In this document: piece after piece, positions 47,984 through 56,458 of the stretch | Layout: each line of letters starts with the position of its first letter | How positions within the stretch are numbered: the first letter of the stretch is position 1 | Source: Gordonia alkanivorans NBRC 16433 | Lineage (GTDB): Bacteria > Actinomycetota > Actinomycetes > Mycobacteriales > Mycobacteriaceae | Direction of reading: 5' to 3' | Assembly (NCBI RefSeq): GCF_000225505.1 | Contig: NZ_BACI01000060.1 | Span: 1 to 64,000, forward strand | DNA length: 64,000 bases | Notes under the pieces: generated by a model | What the model was told of the DNA's origin: nothing | Databases searched by the model: none | What the model saw: the letters and a program-made list of their open reading frames with translations, nothing else | Made by a program: the position numbers and the translations under genes

Positions 47984-48012
47984 TTTCTACCTGTCTGTGA
48001 ATGCGACGATGC

Positions 48013-48046
48013 GTCCCCGGCCTGGAAGGGATGCCAGGCCGGGGAC
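48013..48046. terminator. Intercistronic hairpin between gadB and the membrane-protein gene
   Basis: Perfect 13-bp GC-rich arms (48013-48025 and 48034-48046) with an 8-nt loop lie between two same-strand genes. It may terminate most gadB transcripts or stabilise the gadB 3' end, with limited read-through into the next gene. Confidence 0.7.
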
Positions 48047-48075
48047 ACATCAGGGGATCGCGACGATCTCGGCGA

Positions 48076-49485
48076 TCAGTGGTGGAAGTGCGAGCGCTCA
48101 CCCTCGGCCGGGATCGGGCCCTCGAGACGATCGAGGAAGTCGACCTCGGTCTGGATGTCGGCGATGAGGGCACGCGCGAGGTCGTGGCTCAGGCCGGCGC
48201 GGACGACGATGCGCTGGACGGTGAGGTCGGCGAGGTCGTCGGCCATCGGGTAGGCCGGGACCAGCCAGCCCTTCATGCGCAGGCGATCAGACAGGTCGTA
48301 GAGGTTCCAGTTGTCGGTGTGGCCCGACTTCAGGCGCCATGCGAAGACCGGGATGGTGTCGCCCTTGCTGACGAGCTCGAAGGCGTCGATCTTGGCGATC
48401 TCCGACGACAGCCACTGCGCGACGTCGAGCGAACCCTGCTGGACCTGGCGGTAGCCCTCACGGCCGAGGCGCAGGAACTGGTAGTACTGCAGCAGCACCT
48501 GGGCGCCGGGACGCGAGAAGTTCAGAGCCAGGGTGGGCATGTCGCCACCGAGGTAGCTGCAGTGGAAGACCATGCTCTCCGGCAGCGCCTCGGTGTCGCG
48601 CCACACGATCCAGCCGACACCCGGGTAGACGAGGCCGAACTTGTGGCCCGAGGTGTTGATGGAGACGACGCGGTCGACGCGGAAGTCCCACTCCAGGTCG
48701 GGCTGGCAGAACGGAGCGATCATCGCGCCCGACGCGCCGTCGACGTGGATCTTCACGTCGAGGCCGGTGTCGGCCTGGATCTGGTCCAGCTTGGCGGCGA
48801 TCTGCTTCACCGGCTCGTACATGCCGGTGTAGGTCTGGCCCATGATGGCGACGACGCCGATGGTGTTCTCGTCGACGTACTTCTCGAGCTCGTGGCCGTC
48901 GAGGACCATGTGGTCGGGGCTGATCGGCACCCAGCGGGGCTCGACCTCGAAGTAGTTGCAGAACTTCTCCCAGCAGACCTGAACGGCGGTGGACAGCACC
49001 AGGTTCGGGGTCTCGGTGGACTTGCCCTCGGCCTTGCGGCGGGCCTGCCAGTGGCGCTTGAGGGCCAGGCCGCCGAGCATGCAGGCCTCCGACGAACCGA
49101 TGGTCGAGGTGCCGATGGCGTTGTCGACGTTCGGGTTGTGCCAGAGGTCGGCGAGGATCTTCCAGCAGCGGTCCTCGATGGCGGCCGTCTGCGGGTACTC
49201 GTCCTTGTCGATCATGTTCTTGTCGACGGTCTCGGAGTAGAGCTTCTTCGCCTCGTCGTCCATCCAGGTCGACACGAAGGTCGCCAGGTTCAGGCGCGCG
49301 TTGCCGTCGAGCATCGCCTCGTCGTGGACGATCTGGTAGGCGGTCTCGGGCAGCAGCATGTCGTCGGCCATCGAGAACTTGGGCAGATCGGTGGCCTCGC
49401 CCGGGCGGGTGAAGACGGTCCGCAGATTCAGGTTGTCGCCGATGTTGGTCGTGGCGCGGGCCTGCGAGTTCGATTTGGGTGTCAT
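48076..49485 (-). CDS. gadB: Glutamate decarboxylase
   Basis: This 469-residue PLP-dependent enzyme converts glutamate to GABA and CO2, consuming a cytoplasmic proton. Landmarks are TSTIGSSEACMLGGLALKRHW, KIHVDGASGAMIAPF with the PLP aspartate, and the Schiff-base lysine in SINTSGHKFGLVYPG. The C-terminus ends in a His-rich tail (GERSHFHH). ATG 49485 has AGGAGG 5 nt upstream; the longer frame to 49521 lacks support. No antiporter gene is nearby. Confidence 0.95.
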   Translation of the reverse strand: MTPKSNSQARATTNIGDNLNLRTVFTRPGEATDLPKFSMADDMLLPETAYQIVHDEAMLDGNARLNLATFVSTWMDDEAKKLYSETVDKNMIDKDEYPQTAAIEDRCWKILADLWHNPNVDNAIGTSTIGSSEACMLGGLALKRHWQARRKAEGKSTETPNLVLSTAVQVCWEKFCNYFEVEPRWVPISPDHMVLDGHELEKYVDENTIGVVAIMGQTYTGMYEPVKQIAAKLDQIQADTGLDVKIHVDGASGAMIAPFCQPDLEWDFRVDRVVSINTSGHKFGLVYPGVGWIVWRDTEALPESMVFHCSYLGGDMPTLALNFSRPGAQVLLQYYQFLRLGREGYRQVQQGSLDVAQWLSSEIAKIDAFELVSKGDTIPVFAWRLKSGHTDNWNLYDLSDRLRMKGWLVPAYPMADDLADLTVQRIVVRAGLSHDLARALIADIQTEVDFLDRLEGPIPAEGERSHFHH

Positions 49486-49596
49486 GTATTCCTCCTGGTG
49501 TTCAGATGCTAAGGCGCTCAATACCGGAAATGGGGCGGTTGAAGCGATCTACTCGAGGTAGACGACAGTCACGGGGGCTTGCCTGTCTCGACCTCC

Positions 49597-51474
49597 CTAG
49601 ACTTCCACCGGCGGATACAGACGGTCCATCGTGTACTGGCGGTTTCGACGGGCGGCCCACGACGAGATGGCCAGGCAGCCCAGGGTGATTCCGCTGAGGA
49701 CACCGATGGCGAGCCACAGTCGGTAGTCGATGCCGCCGACCGTGAGTTGTCGGAGGCCCTCCACCGTGTAGGTCATCGGGTCCACGTAGTGGATGTACTG
49801 GAACGGCGTGGCCGTGGTCGGCACGGGATAGATACCACCCGCGGACACCAGCTGGATCATCAGGAACGCCAGTGTCACAACACGTCCGACCGCGACGTCG
49901 AAGACCGCGTTGAACATCTGGATCATCGCCATGAAGGTCGCGACCACGAGCAACAGGTACAGGAACGTGGCTATCGGGTACTCGGCACGCAGCCCGACCG
50001 CGAAGGTGACCACCGTGTACAGGACGGTCGCCTGGATGAAGCCGATGGCGAAAGCGGGTGCGTACGAGGCCAATACGACGCGCAGCGACGAGAAGCCCTG
50101 GACGATCGGGCGGGACTGCAACGGCGTCAACAACATCCAGGTGATGATGCCGCCGACGAACAGTGCCAGGGACATGAAGAACGGTGCGAAGCCGGTACCG
50201 AAGGTCGGGGCCTCGTGTGTGTAGTCCTCTTGCAGTGCGACGGGCTGTGCCAACGTCTTGGCGATCTCCGTCTTCTCCTGGTTGGTCCAGGACGGGATGG
50301 CCTTGACCCCTTCTTCCAGACCGGACGCCAGTTCGTCGGCACCCGCGCTCAGCTCACCGAGGCCAGAGCTGAGTTCGGCTGAGCCGCTCTTCAGTTCGTT
50401 GGCGGCACCGCGTGCGGCGAGGATGTCGTTGCGAAGGCCGCCGTTCTCGACGAGGGTGAGTCCGAGGCGGAGGGGGCTGTTCGGATTGCCGAGCTGCTGC
50501 GAGAGCAGGTTGGCGTCGTTGTTCAGCTGGGTGAGCTGGTTGTTCGCGTCCGGTCCGAGTCCGCTGGTGCGCAGGAACTGTTGTGCGGGGGAAAGGGCAT
50601 TGGCGAGAGATCGCATCGTGGGATCCGGCGACGAACTCAGCTGGGCGATGACCGAGTCGAGGCCCTTGCTGGCCTGCGACTGCTGATTCGCGGCGGTCGT
50701 GAGTTCGTTCGACGCCGCTCCGGCATTGCGGGCGAGTCGATCTGCGGCCGCATTCACCTCGGCTGAGGACAGACCGGTCTGGTCGGCGCCGAGTGCGTTG
50801 AGCAGGGGATCGGTGGCCTTGATCAGTGCGGAGTCGAGTTGGCCGAGACCGGACGCGAGCTCCTGAGCGCCCGAGTCGGCGGTCTTCAGACCGGCGGCAA
50901 GTTCGTTCGCGCCGTCGGCCGCTTCCGTCAGCTTGGGCGTGAGGTCCCCGACCTCGTTGAGGACGATCTCGAACGTCTGCGCGCCGACCTGTGCGCTGAC
51001 CTTGTTGACGACCTGCTGGGCGGCGTCCTGACCGATGATCGTCGCCAGGTAGTTGTTGGCGTCGTTGTAGGTGAACACCAGCGGCGCCGAACGCGGCTTG
51101 TCGCTCGTGGGCGAGGCGATCGCCTTGCTGAAGTCGGCGGGCAGCGTGATCGAGAAGTAGTACTTGCCGTGCGCGACACCGTCGGCGGCCTCGGCGGCGG
51201 AGACCTCGTGCAGATCGAGCTGCTTGGACTCGATCAGTCCGGCCGCCACCTGGGAGCCGGCGTCGAGTTTCTGCCCTTCGACGACTGCACCGGTGTCCTC
51301 GTTGACGAGTGCGACGGGGATCTTGTCGGCGGCGGCAAACGGATTCCAGAACGCCCACAGGTACATCGCGCCGTAGAGGAGCGGCATGAGCATGATGACC
51401 ACGAGCGCCAGCCGGGGCATCCGGCCCCGGTAGTAGCGCTTGATGTCGCTGCCCGGCGAGAATGCGGCAAACAT
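49597..51474 (-). CDS. YhgE/Pip domain membrane protein
   Basis: This is a protein of about 625 residues. One N-terminal helix (MPRLALVVIMLMPLLYGAMYLWAFWNPF) is followed by a long extracytoplasmic domain with repeated Ala/Leu-rich coiled-coil-like segments (GAQELASGLGQL, ELSSGLGELSAGADELASGLEEG). Five C-terminal membrane helices of the ABC-2 type follow. YhgE/Pip proteins are phage-infection-protein or export-related; the substrate is unknown. ATG 51474 directly follows the ATPase stop with TAGGA upstream and gives the usual family N-terminus; in-frame starts at 51519 and 51549 would overlap the ATPase gene. Confidence 0.87.
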   Translation of the reverse strand: MFAAFSPGSDIKRYYRGRMPRLALVVIMLMPLLYGAMYLWAFWNPFAAADKIPVALVNEDTGAVVEGQKLDAGSQVAAGLIESKQLDLHEVSAAEAADGVAHGKYYFSITLPADFSKAIASPTSDKPRSAPLVFTYNDANNYLATIIGQDAAQQVVNKVSAQVGAQTFEIVLNEVGDLTPKLTEAADGANELAAGLKTADSGAQELASGLGQLDSALIKATDPLLNALGADQTGLSSAEVNAAADRLARNAGAASNELTTAANQQSQASKGLDSVIAQLSSSPDPTMRSLANALSPAQQFLRTSGLGPDANNQLTQLNNDANLLSQQLGNPNSPLRLGLTLVENGGLRNDILAARGAANELKSGSAELSSGLGELSAGADELASGLEEGVKAIPSWTNQEKTEIAKTLAQPVALQEDYTHEAPTFGTGFAPFFMSLALFVGGIITWMLLTPLQSRPIVQGFSSLRVVLASYAPAFAIGFIQATVLYTVVTFAVGLRAEYPIATFLYLLLVVATFMAMIQMFNAVFDVAVGRVVTLAFLMIQLVSAGGIYPVPTTATPFQYIHYVDPMTYTVEGLRQLTVGGIDYRLWLAIGVLSGITLGCLAISSWAARRNRQYTMDRLYPPVEV

Positions 51475-51478
51475 GTTC

Positions 51479-52237
51479 CTACGTCCGATCTTCGTGCTCG
51501 AGGCCGATGAACTGGCCATCTGTGAGGTTGTCGACGGGGATGACGTCACGGACGCCGCCGGCCGGGGACACGGCGTTGATGTCGGCGGTGATCACCGTCT
51601 GGGTACGGCCCAGGTCGACGAGGCGCTCCATGAGATGGACCTGGTTCTCGCGCCGGGTCAGGTTGTCCACTCCGCCGACGACCAGCAGTGGCGGACGGCG
51701 CAGGTTGCCCACGGCGATCCGGAAGAGAGCCGCGGTCAGCTCGGGGAGTTCCTCGACGAACGATTCCATCGCGGGAAGCGGGTAGGGGCCGAAGACGGGC
51801 CGGCAGATGCGCTCGAGGTCTTCCTCGCGCGCGGGCGTGACCCACTTGTACCAAGGCGCCGACCACCGGATCTGCTCGGTGATGACGTCGCTGACACGGA
51901 TGGTCTGTTCGATCCCGTCGACCTCGTCGATCCACGCGACGGCCGCGTTCTCGAACAGGTGGTGGGCGTCGTTCGAGCGGTCGAAGGCGACCAGCTCACC
52001 CTTCGTCGGCTTCATGCGACCTGCGAGGGTGAGGAGCAGTGCGGTACGGCCTCGGCCCTCCGGCCCGGCGAGGACCGTGACCCCGCCGGTGCGGACCCGG
52101 AGATCGACCGGGCCGTAGATGTGGCCCCACGAAGCATCCACGGAGAGTCCGTGGCCTTCGATCAGGGTCGCGTCAGAGGGGGTGCCGCCAGGCTCCGGGG
52201 CATCACGCATCGCTGCCGCCCGATCCGAAGACCACAT
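51479..52237 (-). CDS. ABC-type ATPase-like protein with degenerate motifs
   Basis: This 252-residue protein has the shape of an ABC ATP-binding subunit. The Walker A region reads GPEGRGRTALLLTLAG, with Arg in place of the invariant Lys. The strand expected for Walker B reads PLLVVGGVDNL, with Asn in place of the catalytic Glu. No LSGGQ signature is present (ELPELTAALFRIAVG instead). ATP hydrolysis is therefore doubtful. It lies 4 bp before the YhgE/Pip gene and is probably its cytoplasmic partner. ATG 52237 is chosen; the residues further upstream are not gene-like. Confidence 0.78.
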   Translation of the reverse strand: MWSSDRAAAMRDAPEPGGTPSDATLIEGHGLSVDASWGHIYGPVDLRVRTGGVTVLAGPEGRGRTALLLTLAGRMKPTKGELVAFDRSNDAHHLFENAAVAWIDEVDGIEQTIRVSDVITEQIRWSAPWYKWVTPAREEDLERICRPVFGPYPLPAMESFVEELPELTAALFRIAVGNLRRPPLLVVGGVDNLTRRENQVHLMERLVDLGRTQTVITADINAVSPAGGVRDVIPVDNLTDGQFIGLEHEDRT

Positions 52238-52275
52238 CGTCCAACTTTCTGTCGTTGTGTCGGCATAACCGACTC

Positions 52276-52309
52276 GCCTGCCGTACCGCCGGTGAGCAGT
52301 ACGACAGGC
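52276..52309. repeat. Hairpin upstream of the ATPase-like gene
   Basis: GCCTGCCGTAC (52276-52286) and GTACGACAGGC (52299-52309) pair at 10 of 11 positions around a 12-nt loop. It lies between the amidohydrolase remnant and the ATPase-like start on the minus strand, and may be a leader hairpin or terminator. Confidence 0.45.
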
Positions 52310-52320
52310 TGGGGGTGAAT

Positions 52321-52458
52321 TCAGAGGTTCTTTAAGATTCGCGCGGCGTCGCCCTCGATGAGTGGGTCTGTGCCCTCGATCAGTCCTTCGGACGTCCCGT
52401 CGAATACCCGAGTGTCTCGGATGATTGTGCGACCGTGAACAGTCACTTTGCTGGACAT
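52321..52458 (-). pseudogene. Amidohydrolase N-terminal remnant
   Basis: A 45-codon frame reads MSSKVTVHGRTIIRDTRVFD then GTSEGLIEGTDPLIEGD and stops after ILKNL. The pattern of a VFDG followed by a (L)IEGD strand is the N-terminal beta-domain of imidazolonepropionase-like amidohydrolases, which normally run to about 400 residues. No catalytic HxH or further domain remains and no ribosome-binding site is evident. It could be a gene fragment or, less likely, a chance match. Confidence 0.5.
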
Positions 52459-52848
52459 ACATTGGAACTTAGCTCAGGCATATCCGGCATTTCAATGCGA
52501 ACGCGCAGGTCACAGAGGGCGAATCTGGCACGAAATTCGCCCCGGCAACCTGTAACGGCTCCGGGTCCGGTTCGAGGTGCCCGCTGGGTCCGCGAACAGC
52601 ACGTTTGGGGTGAACGGCTGTAATCCTCATGATGTGTCCTGAATCCCACGGACTGGGTTTCGTGGTCCCATTTCCGGGGGAAAGAAGCGCTGGGCCAGGG
52701 CAATCCCCGAAGACGGCACGATATTGCCGTTACCTGCGAGTAACGCCAAAGATCGGGATAACTTCTCGTCGTCGCGACGCCACCGGAGTGCCTCATCAGG
52801 TTTGTCGTATGTGAATCGGTGGCACATTTCGGTCACTGGACCCAGTCG
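52459..52848. other. 390-bp stretch without a recognised gene
   Basis: The short open frames on both strands (60-70 codons) have no ribosome-binding site, no family resemblance and poor codon pattern. The base composition is more AT-rich than the surroundings in places. I compared it by eye with common riboswitch cores and found no match. Confidence 0.35.
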
Positions 52849-52890
52849 TTGTCGGGGGCCACTCGGATCGGCCTGTCAGAATCTTTCGTC
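52849..52890 (+). promoter_or_regulatory. Possible leaderless promoter of the phosphatase gene
   Basis: CAGAAT at 52877-52882 would place the transcription start at or within 2-3 nt of ATG 52891. TTGTCG at 52849 could be a -35 element, though the 22-bp gap is long. No Shine-Dalgarno sequence precedes the ATG, consistent with leaderless translation, which is common in Mycobacteriales. Confidence 0.35.
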
Positions 52891-53706
52891 ATGACCGATC
52901 TCACCCACGCCCACGCCGTGTCCCTTTCCACCGTTCCGAACCTCCGGGACCTCGGTGGGTGGACGACCGCCGATGGACGCCGTGTGCGGTCCGGTCTGGT
53001 GTTCCGGTCCACCGAGCTCCACCGGTTGGCGGGTGATGACCTCACGAAATTCGACGCGTTGGGGATCACGGCCGTCTACGACCTCCGCACGGTTGCCGAG
53101 CGTTCGGCCGCGCCGGACCCGGCCCTGCCCGGTGTCGTGGAGGTTCCCCTCGACGTGCTGGCCGACTCGTCGACCGCGATCCCGGCACGCCTCAACGAGG
53201 TGGTCGCCGATCCGGCCGCGGTCGCTGCAGCGAGCGAGGCACTCGGGGGAGGTAAGGCGGCGGAGCTGATGGAGGGCACCTACCGACAGATCCTGAGCCT
53301 GCCCAGCGCCCATGCTGCGTACCACCGGCTGTTCACTGCGCTCGCCGAGCCCGCGCAGCCGGGTGCGGCACTCTTCCACTGCACGACCGGCAAGGACCGG
53401 ACCGGCTGGGCCGCTGCCACCTTCCTCTCTGTGCTCGGTGTCGGACGTGACGAGGTGTTCGAGGACTACCTGCTCACCAACGACGAGCTCATCCCGGCAC
53501 TGCACCCGGTCTTCGCCGCGTTCCAGGCGGCCGGCGGCGACCCCGAGGTGTTGAAGCCGATCCTCGGCGTCCAGCGGAACTACCTCGAGGGGGCGTTCGA
53601 GGAGATGACCGCACAGTTCGGCGACATCGAGGGCTACTTCCGCGACGGACTGGGACTGGATCCCGCTGTGCCGGAAGCGCTCCGGAAGCGTTATCTGGAC
53701 GAGTGA
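52891..53706 (+). CDS. PtpB-type tyrosine/phosphoinositide phosphatase
   Basis: This 271-residue phosphatase of the MptpB family has the P-loop HCTTGKDRTGWAAATF (HCxxGKDRxG, the PtpB-type variant of HCx5R). The N-terminal FRDLGG-like VPNLRDLGGWTTADG and RSTELHRLAGDD motifs are present. Expected activity is on phosphotyrosine, phosphoserine or phosphoinositides; MptpB is a secreted virulence factor in M. tuberculosis. No signal peptide is visible here either. ATG 52891 starts at MTDLTHAHAV. It is convergent with the MerR gene. Confidence 0.9.
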   Translation: MTDLTHAHAVSLSTVPNLRDLGGWTTADGRRVRSGLVFRSTELHRLAGDDLTKFDALGITAVYDLRTVAERSAAPDPALPGVVEVPLDVLADSSTAIPARLNEVVADPAAVAAASEALGGGKAAELMEGTYRQILSLPSAHAAYHRLFTALAEPAQPGAALFHCTTGKDRTGWAAATFLSVLGVGRDEVFEDYLLTNDELIPALHPVFAAFQAAGGDPEVLKPILGVQRNYLEGAFEEMTAQFGDIEGYFRDGLGLDPAVPEALRKRYLDE

Positions 53707-53727
53707 GCAGACACCGGGCGGCGTCGA

Positions 53728-54525
53728 TCAGATCCGTTTCTCGGCATTGGCCCGGATGACCTCGCGCAGATAGACGGCGAGCCCGGGCGCCTGTTCGTCG
53801 TAGTGCGCGGTGAAACGCGGGTCGGCGACGTACATGTCGGCGAGCCCGACGTGCATCTCGTGGGTGCAGTCGTAGAACCGGCTTATCTGTGCGCGGTGCT
53901 CCTCGGCGAGGGCATCGGCTTCGGCGGAACCGGGTGTGAGTCCGCGGAGCATCGCGTCGGCGAGGCGCCGTTCGAGGTCATCGGCGTCGGCCTTGATCTG
54001 CCGCCAGTCCTCCTTCGAGAACCGGGCGACGCGCTTGCGGCTCTCCTGCCACGCGGCGGTCTCGCCCCACCGTTCCTCGGCCTCCGCCGCGTACTCCTCG
54101 CCGCGCCAGTCGTCGCCGAAGATCTCCCGTTGCTCGGCCGCCGACAGCTGGATCCCCTGCTTCTTCGACATCATCATCTCCTCCACCGCTGCGACCATCC
54201 GGTGCAAGTGATCGATCCGGTCGGTGAGCAGCTCGTGCTGCGCGCGGAGTTGATGCAGTTCGTCAGCATCGGGATCGTCGAGCAGGGTCGCTATCCGCCC
54301 GAGTGAAAAGCCCAGCTCGCGATAGGTGAGGACACGGTAGAGCCGTGCGACGTCGGCGTCGTCGTAGACGCGGTATCCCGCAGGCGTGCGGCGCGACGGC
54401 GTCACCAGACCGATCTGGTCGTAGTGGTGCAGTGTGCGGACACTGACTCCGACCATCCCCGCGACGACGCCAACGGTCAGGTCCGACGCAGGAGTGCGGA
54501 GCGGGTGGTGCTTCTCTTCACTCAC
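53728..54525 (-). CDS. MerR family regulator with TipAS domain
   Basis: This is a 265-residue TipA-like regulator. The MerR helix-turn-helix is VGVVAGMVGVSVRTLHHYDQIGLVTPSRRTPAGYRVYDDADVARLYRVL. A dimerisation coiled coil (HELLTDRIDHLHRMVAAVEEMM) follows. The C-terminal TipAS drug-binding domain contains RFYDCTHEMHVGLADMYVADPRFTAHYDEQAPGLAVYL. In Streptomyces, TipAL binds thiopeptides. GTG 54525 has AAGG 8 nt upstream. The regulated gene is not evident. Confidence 0.9.
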   Translation of the reverse strand: MSEEKHHPLRTPASDLTVGVVAGMVGVSVRTLHHYDQIGLVTPSRRTPAGYRVYDDADVARLYRVLTYRELGFSLGRIATLLDDPDADELHQLRAQHELLTDRIDHLHRMVAAVEEMMMSKKQGIQLSAAEQREIFGDDWRGEEYAAEAEERWGETAAWQESRKRVARFSKEDWRQIKADADDLERRLADAMLRGLTPGSAEADALAEEHRAQISRFYDCTHEMHVGLADMYVADPRFTAHYDEQAPGLAVYLREVIRANAEKRI

Positions 54526-54574
54526 ATGAGCAACCTTGGGGTCTGACGTCGCGTGAGGGTCAAGCGAGTTGGGG

Positions 54575-55084
54575 TCAGGGAGCGAAACCGATGACCGTCG
54601 TGTCCTTCTGGCAGGCGGCGAGCACGCCCTGTAGCGCCGACGGCCCACAGGTCCAGCCGCCCACCGACTGCTGCGTGCCGGTGACGATCTTGGGGCCGTA
54701 CTCGTCGGCGATCGACTTCGCCTGGTCGCAGTCGACGTCGCCGGCGAGGACCAGAACACGCAGCGCGCCGTCGGGGCCGGGGATGCTGCCGCAGGTGGTG
54801 CCGGGGCCGCCCTGAGTCGATTCGTCCGCGTCGGCACCAGAGGTGACCGAGTTGGGACGGGCCGACGCGGGCTTGCGACCCGGGACGACGGGTGCGGAGG
54901 TCGACGGGGCGTCGGCGGGTTGCTCCGCCGAAGCGACAGCGCCGTTCCCGCCGCTCGCGGAGGTGTCGGTGACATCCTGTTCCGAACCGCACGCGGACAG
55001 TGTGAACAGGGCCAACGACAGGCCGAGTGCGGTGGTGGCGACCCTGGCCCCGGAGGCGATGGCGCGGCGCGTTCTGCACGACAT
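54575..55084 (-). CDS. Putative lipoprotein
   Basis: This 169-residue exported protein has a signal peptide with the lipobox LSAC (Cys32). A Ser/Ala/Pro-rich, probably unstructured linker of about 70 residues comes next. A compact domain with four cysteines (TTCGSIP, DVDCDQAKSIADEYG, WTCGPS, ACQKDT) suggests two disulfides. It should be anchored on the outer membrane face of the cytoplasmic membrane. ATG 55084 follows GGTGGGG. It is divergent from the tgt-like gene. Function is unknown. Confidence 0.75.
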   Translation of the reverse strand: MSCRTRRAIASGARVATTALGLSLALFTLSACGSEQDVTDTSASGGNGAVASAEQPADAPSTSAPVVPGRKPASARPNSVTSGADADESTQGGPGTTCGSIPGPDGALRVLVLAGDVDCDQAKSIADEYGPKIVTGTQQSVGGWTCGPSALQGVLAACQKDTTVIGFAP

Positions 55085-55201
55085 GGTCCCCACCGTATCG
55101 AATGCCGGAACGCCGGAGCGATAGGTCGTCGAGGGCGCAGACGGGGCCGACGGCGGCGTCGTCGGTTTGGGTGGAGGCCACCGACCTGGGAGGATGCACC
55201 G

Positions 55202-56458
55202 GTGAGCAGTACCGGAACCGAAGTCGCCGACCCCGCCTACACCGTCGGCACCACCCTGCCCGGCACCCGCGGCCGCACCGGGGTGATCAGCACCCCGCAC
55301 GGCGCGATCCAGACCCCCGCCTTCGTGCCGGTGGGTACCAAGGCGACGGTGAAGACCGTTCTGCCCGAGTCGGTGGCCGAGTTGGGTGCGCAGGCCGTCC
55401 TCGCGAACGCGTACCACCTGTACCTGCAGCCGGGCCCCGAGATCATCGATCAGGCCGGCGGGCTCGGTGCCTTCATGAACTGGTCGGGCCCGACCTACAC
55501 CGACAGCGGCGGATTCCAGGTCATGTCGCTCGGCGCCGGCTTCAAGAAGGTCATCGCGATGGAGGTCAGCCCCGACGACTCGCTCATCGCCGAGGGCAAG
55601 GAACGTCTGTCGCGAGTCGACGACGACGGGGTGACCTTCAAGTCGCACCTCGACGGTTCGTCGCATCGCTTCACCCCCGAGGTGTCGATGCAGATTCAGC
55701 ACCAGCTCGGTGCCGACATCATCTTCGCCTTCGACGAGCTCACCACGTTGATGAACACCCGTGCGTACCAGGAGAATTCGCTGGAGCGTACCCGGCTGTG
55801 GGCAATCCGGTGCCTGGCCGAGCACAACAGACTGAGTGTCGAGCGTGCACATCGGCCCCAGCAGGCGTTGTGGGGTGTGATCCAGGGTGCCCAGTACGAG
55901 GATCTGCGGCGCAAGGCGTCCCGCGATCTCGTCGCGCTGAGCGAGGCCGATCGCGAGGCCGGCGGCAAGGGCTTCGGCGGTTACGGCATCGGCGGCGCGC
56001 TCGAGAAGCACAACCTCGGCACCATCGTCGGCTGGGTCAACGACGAACTGCCCGAGGACGCGCCCAAGCACCTGCTGGGCATCAGCGAACCCGACGACAT
56101 TTTCACCGCCATCGAGAACGGTGTGGACACCTTCGACTGCGTATCGCCGACGCGCGTCGCCCGCAACGGTGCGATCTACTCGCTCGACGGTCGATACAAC
56201 ATCACGAATGCGAAGTACCGCAACGACTTCCGGCAGCTCGATCCCGAGATCGAGAACTACACCTCGCAGTACAGCCGCGCCTACCTGCATCACCTGTTCA
56301 AGGCGAAGGAGGGTCTCGGCCCGACGCTGGCGACCCTGCACAACGTGTCGTTCATCGTCACGCTCGTCGACCGCGCACGACAGGCGATCGAGGACGGCAC
56401 GTACGTCGAGTACCGGGACGAGTTCCTGCGCCGCTACTACGGTTCGACGCGGGACTGA
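55202..56458 (+). CDS. tgt: tRNA-guanine transglycosylase homologue lacking the zinc cysteines
   Basis: This 418-residue protein has the Tgt TIM-barrel. It keeps DSGGFQ (Asp101), the nucleophile in GVDTFDCVSPTR (Asp312), DGRYNITNAKYR and SRAYLHHLF. The CxCxxC zinc loop of bacterial enzymes is replaced by PEIENYTSQ (residues 349-356), and only the histidine (His380) remains. The base-pocket residues also differ: FDEL instead of FDEC, and GAQY instead of GSVY. It may use another base, or fold without zinc. GTG 55202 has GGAGG 8 nt upstream. GluQRS lies 3 kb away. Confidence 0.85.
   Translation: MSSTGTEVADPAYTVGTTLPGTRGRTGVISTPHGAIQTPAFVPVGTKATVKTVLPESVAELGAQAVLANAYHLYLQPGPEIIDQAGGLGAFMNWSGPTYTDSGGFQVMSLGAGFKKVIAMEVSPDDSLIAEGKERLSRVDDDGVTFKSHLDGSSHRFTPEVSMQIQHQLGADIIFAFDELTTLMNTRAYQENSLERTRLWAIRCLAEHNRLSVERAHRPQQALWGVIQGAQYEDLRRKASRDLVALSEADREAGGKGFGGYGIGGALEKHNLGTIVGWVNDELPEDAPKHLLGISEPDDIFTAIENGVDTFDCVSPTRVARNGAIYSLDGRYNITNAKYRNDFRQLDPEIENYTSQYSRAYLHHLFKAKEGLGPTLATLHNVSFIVTLVDRARQAIEDGTYVEYRDEFLRRYYGSTRD

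Noticed and set aside
52627-52836. 69-codon minus-strand ORF
   Set aside because: It has no ribosome-binding site, no family resemblance and no neighbour context.
52459-52848. Possible riboswitch upstream of the phosphatase gene
   Set aside because: No core of the ydaO, cobalamin, glycine, SAM or M-box classes was found by eye, and the phosphatase appears leaderless.
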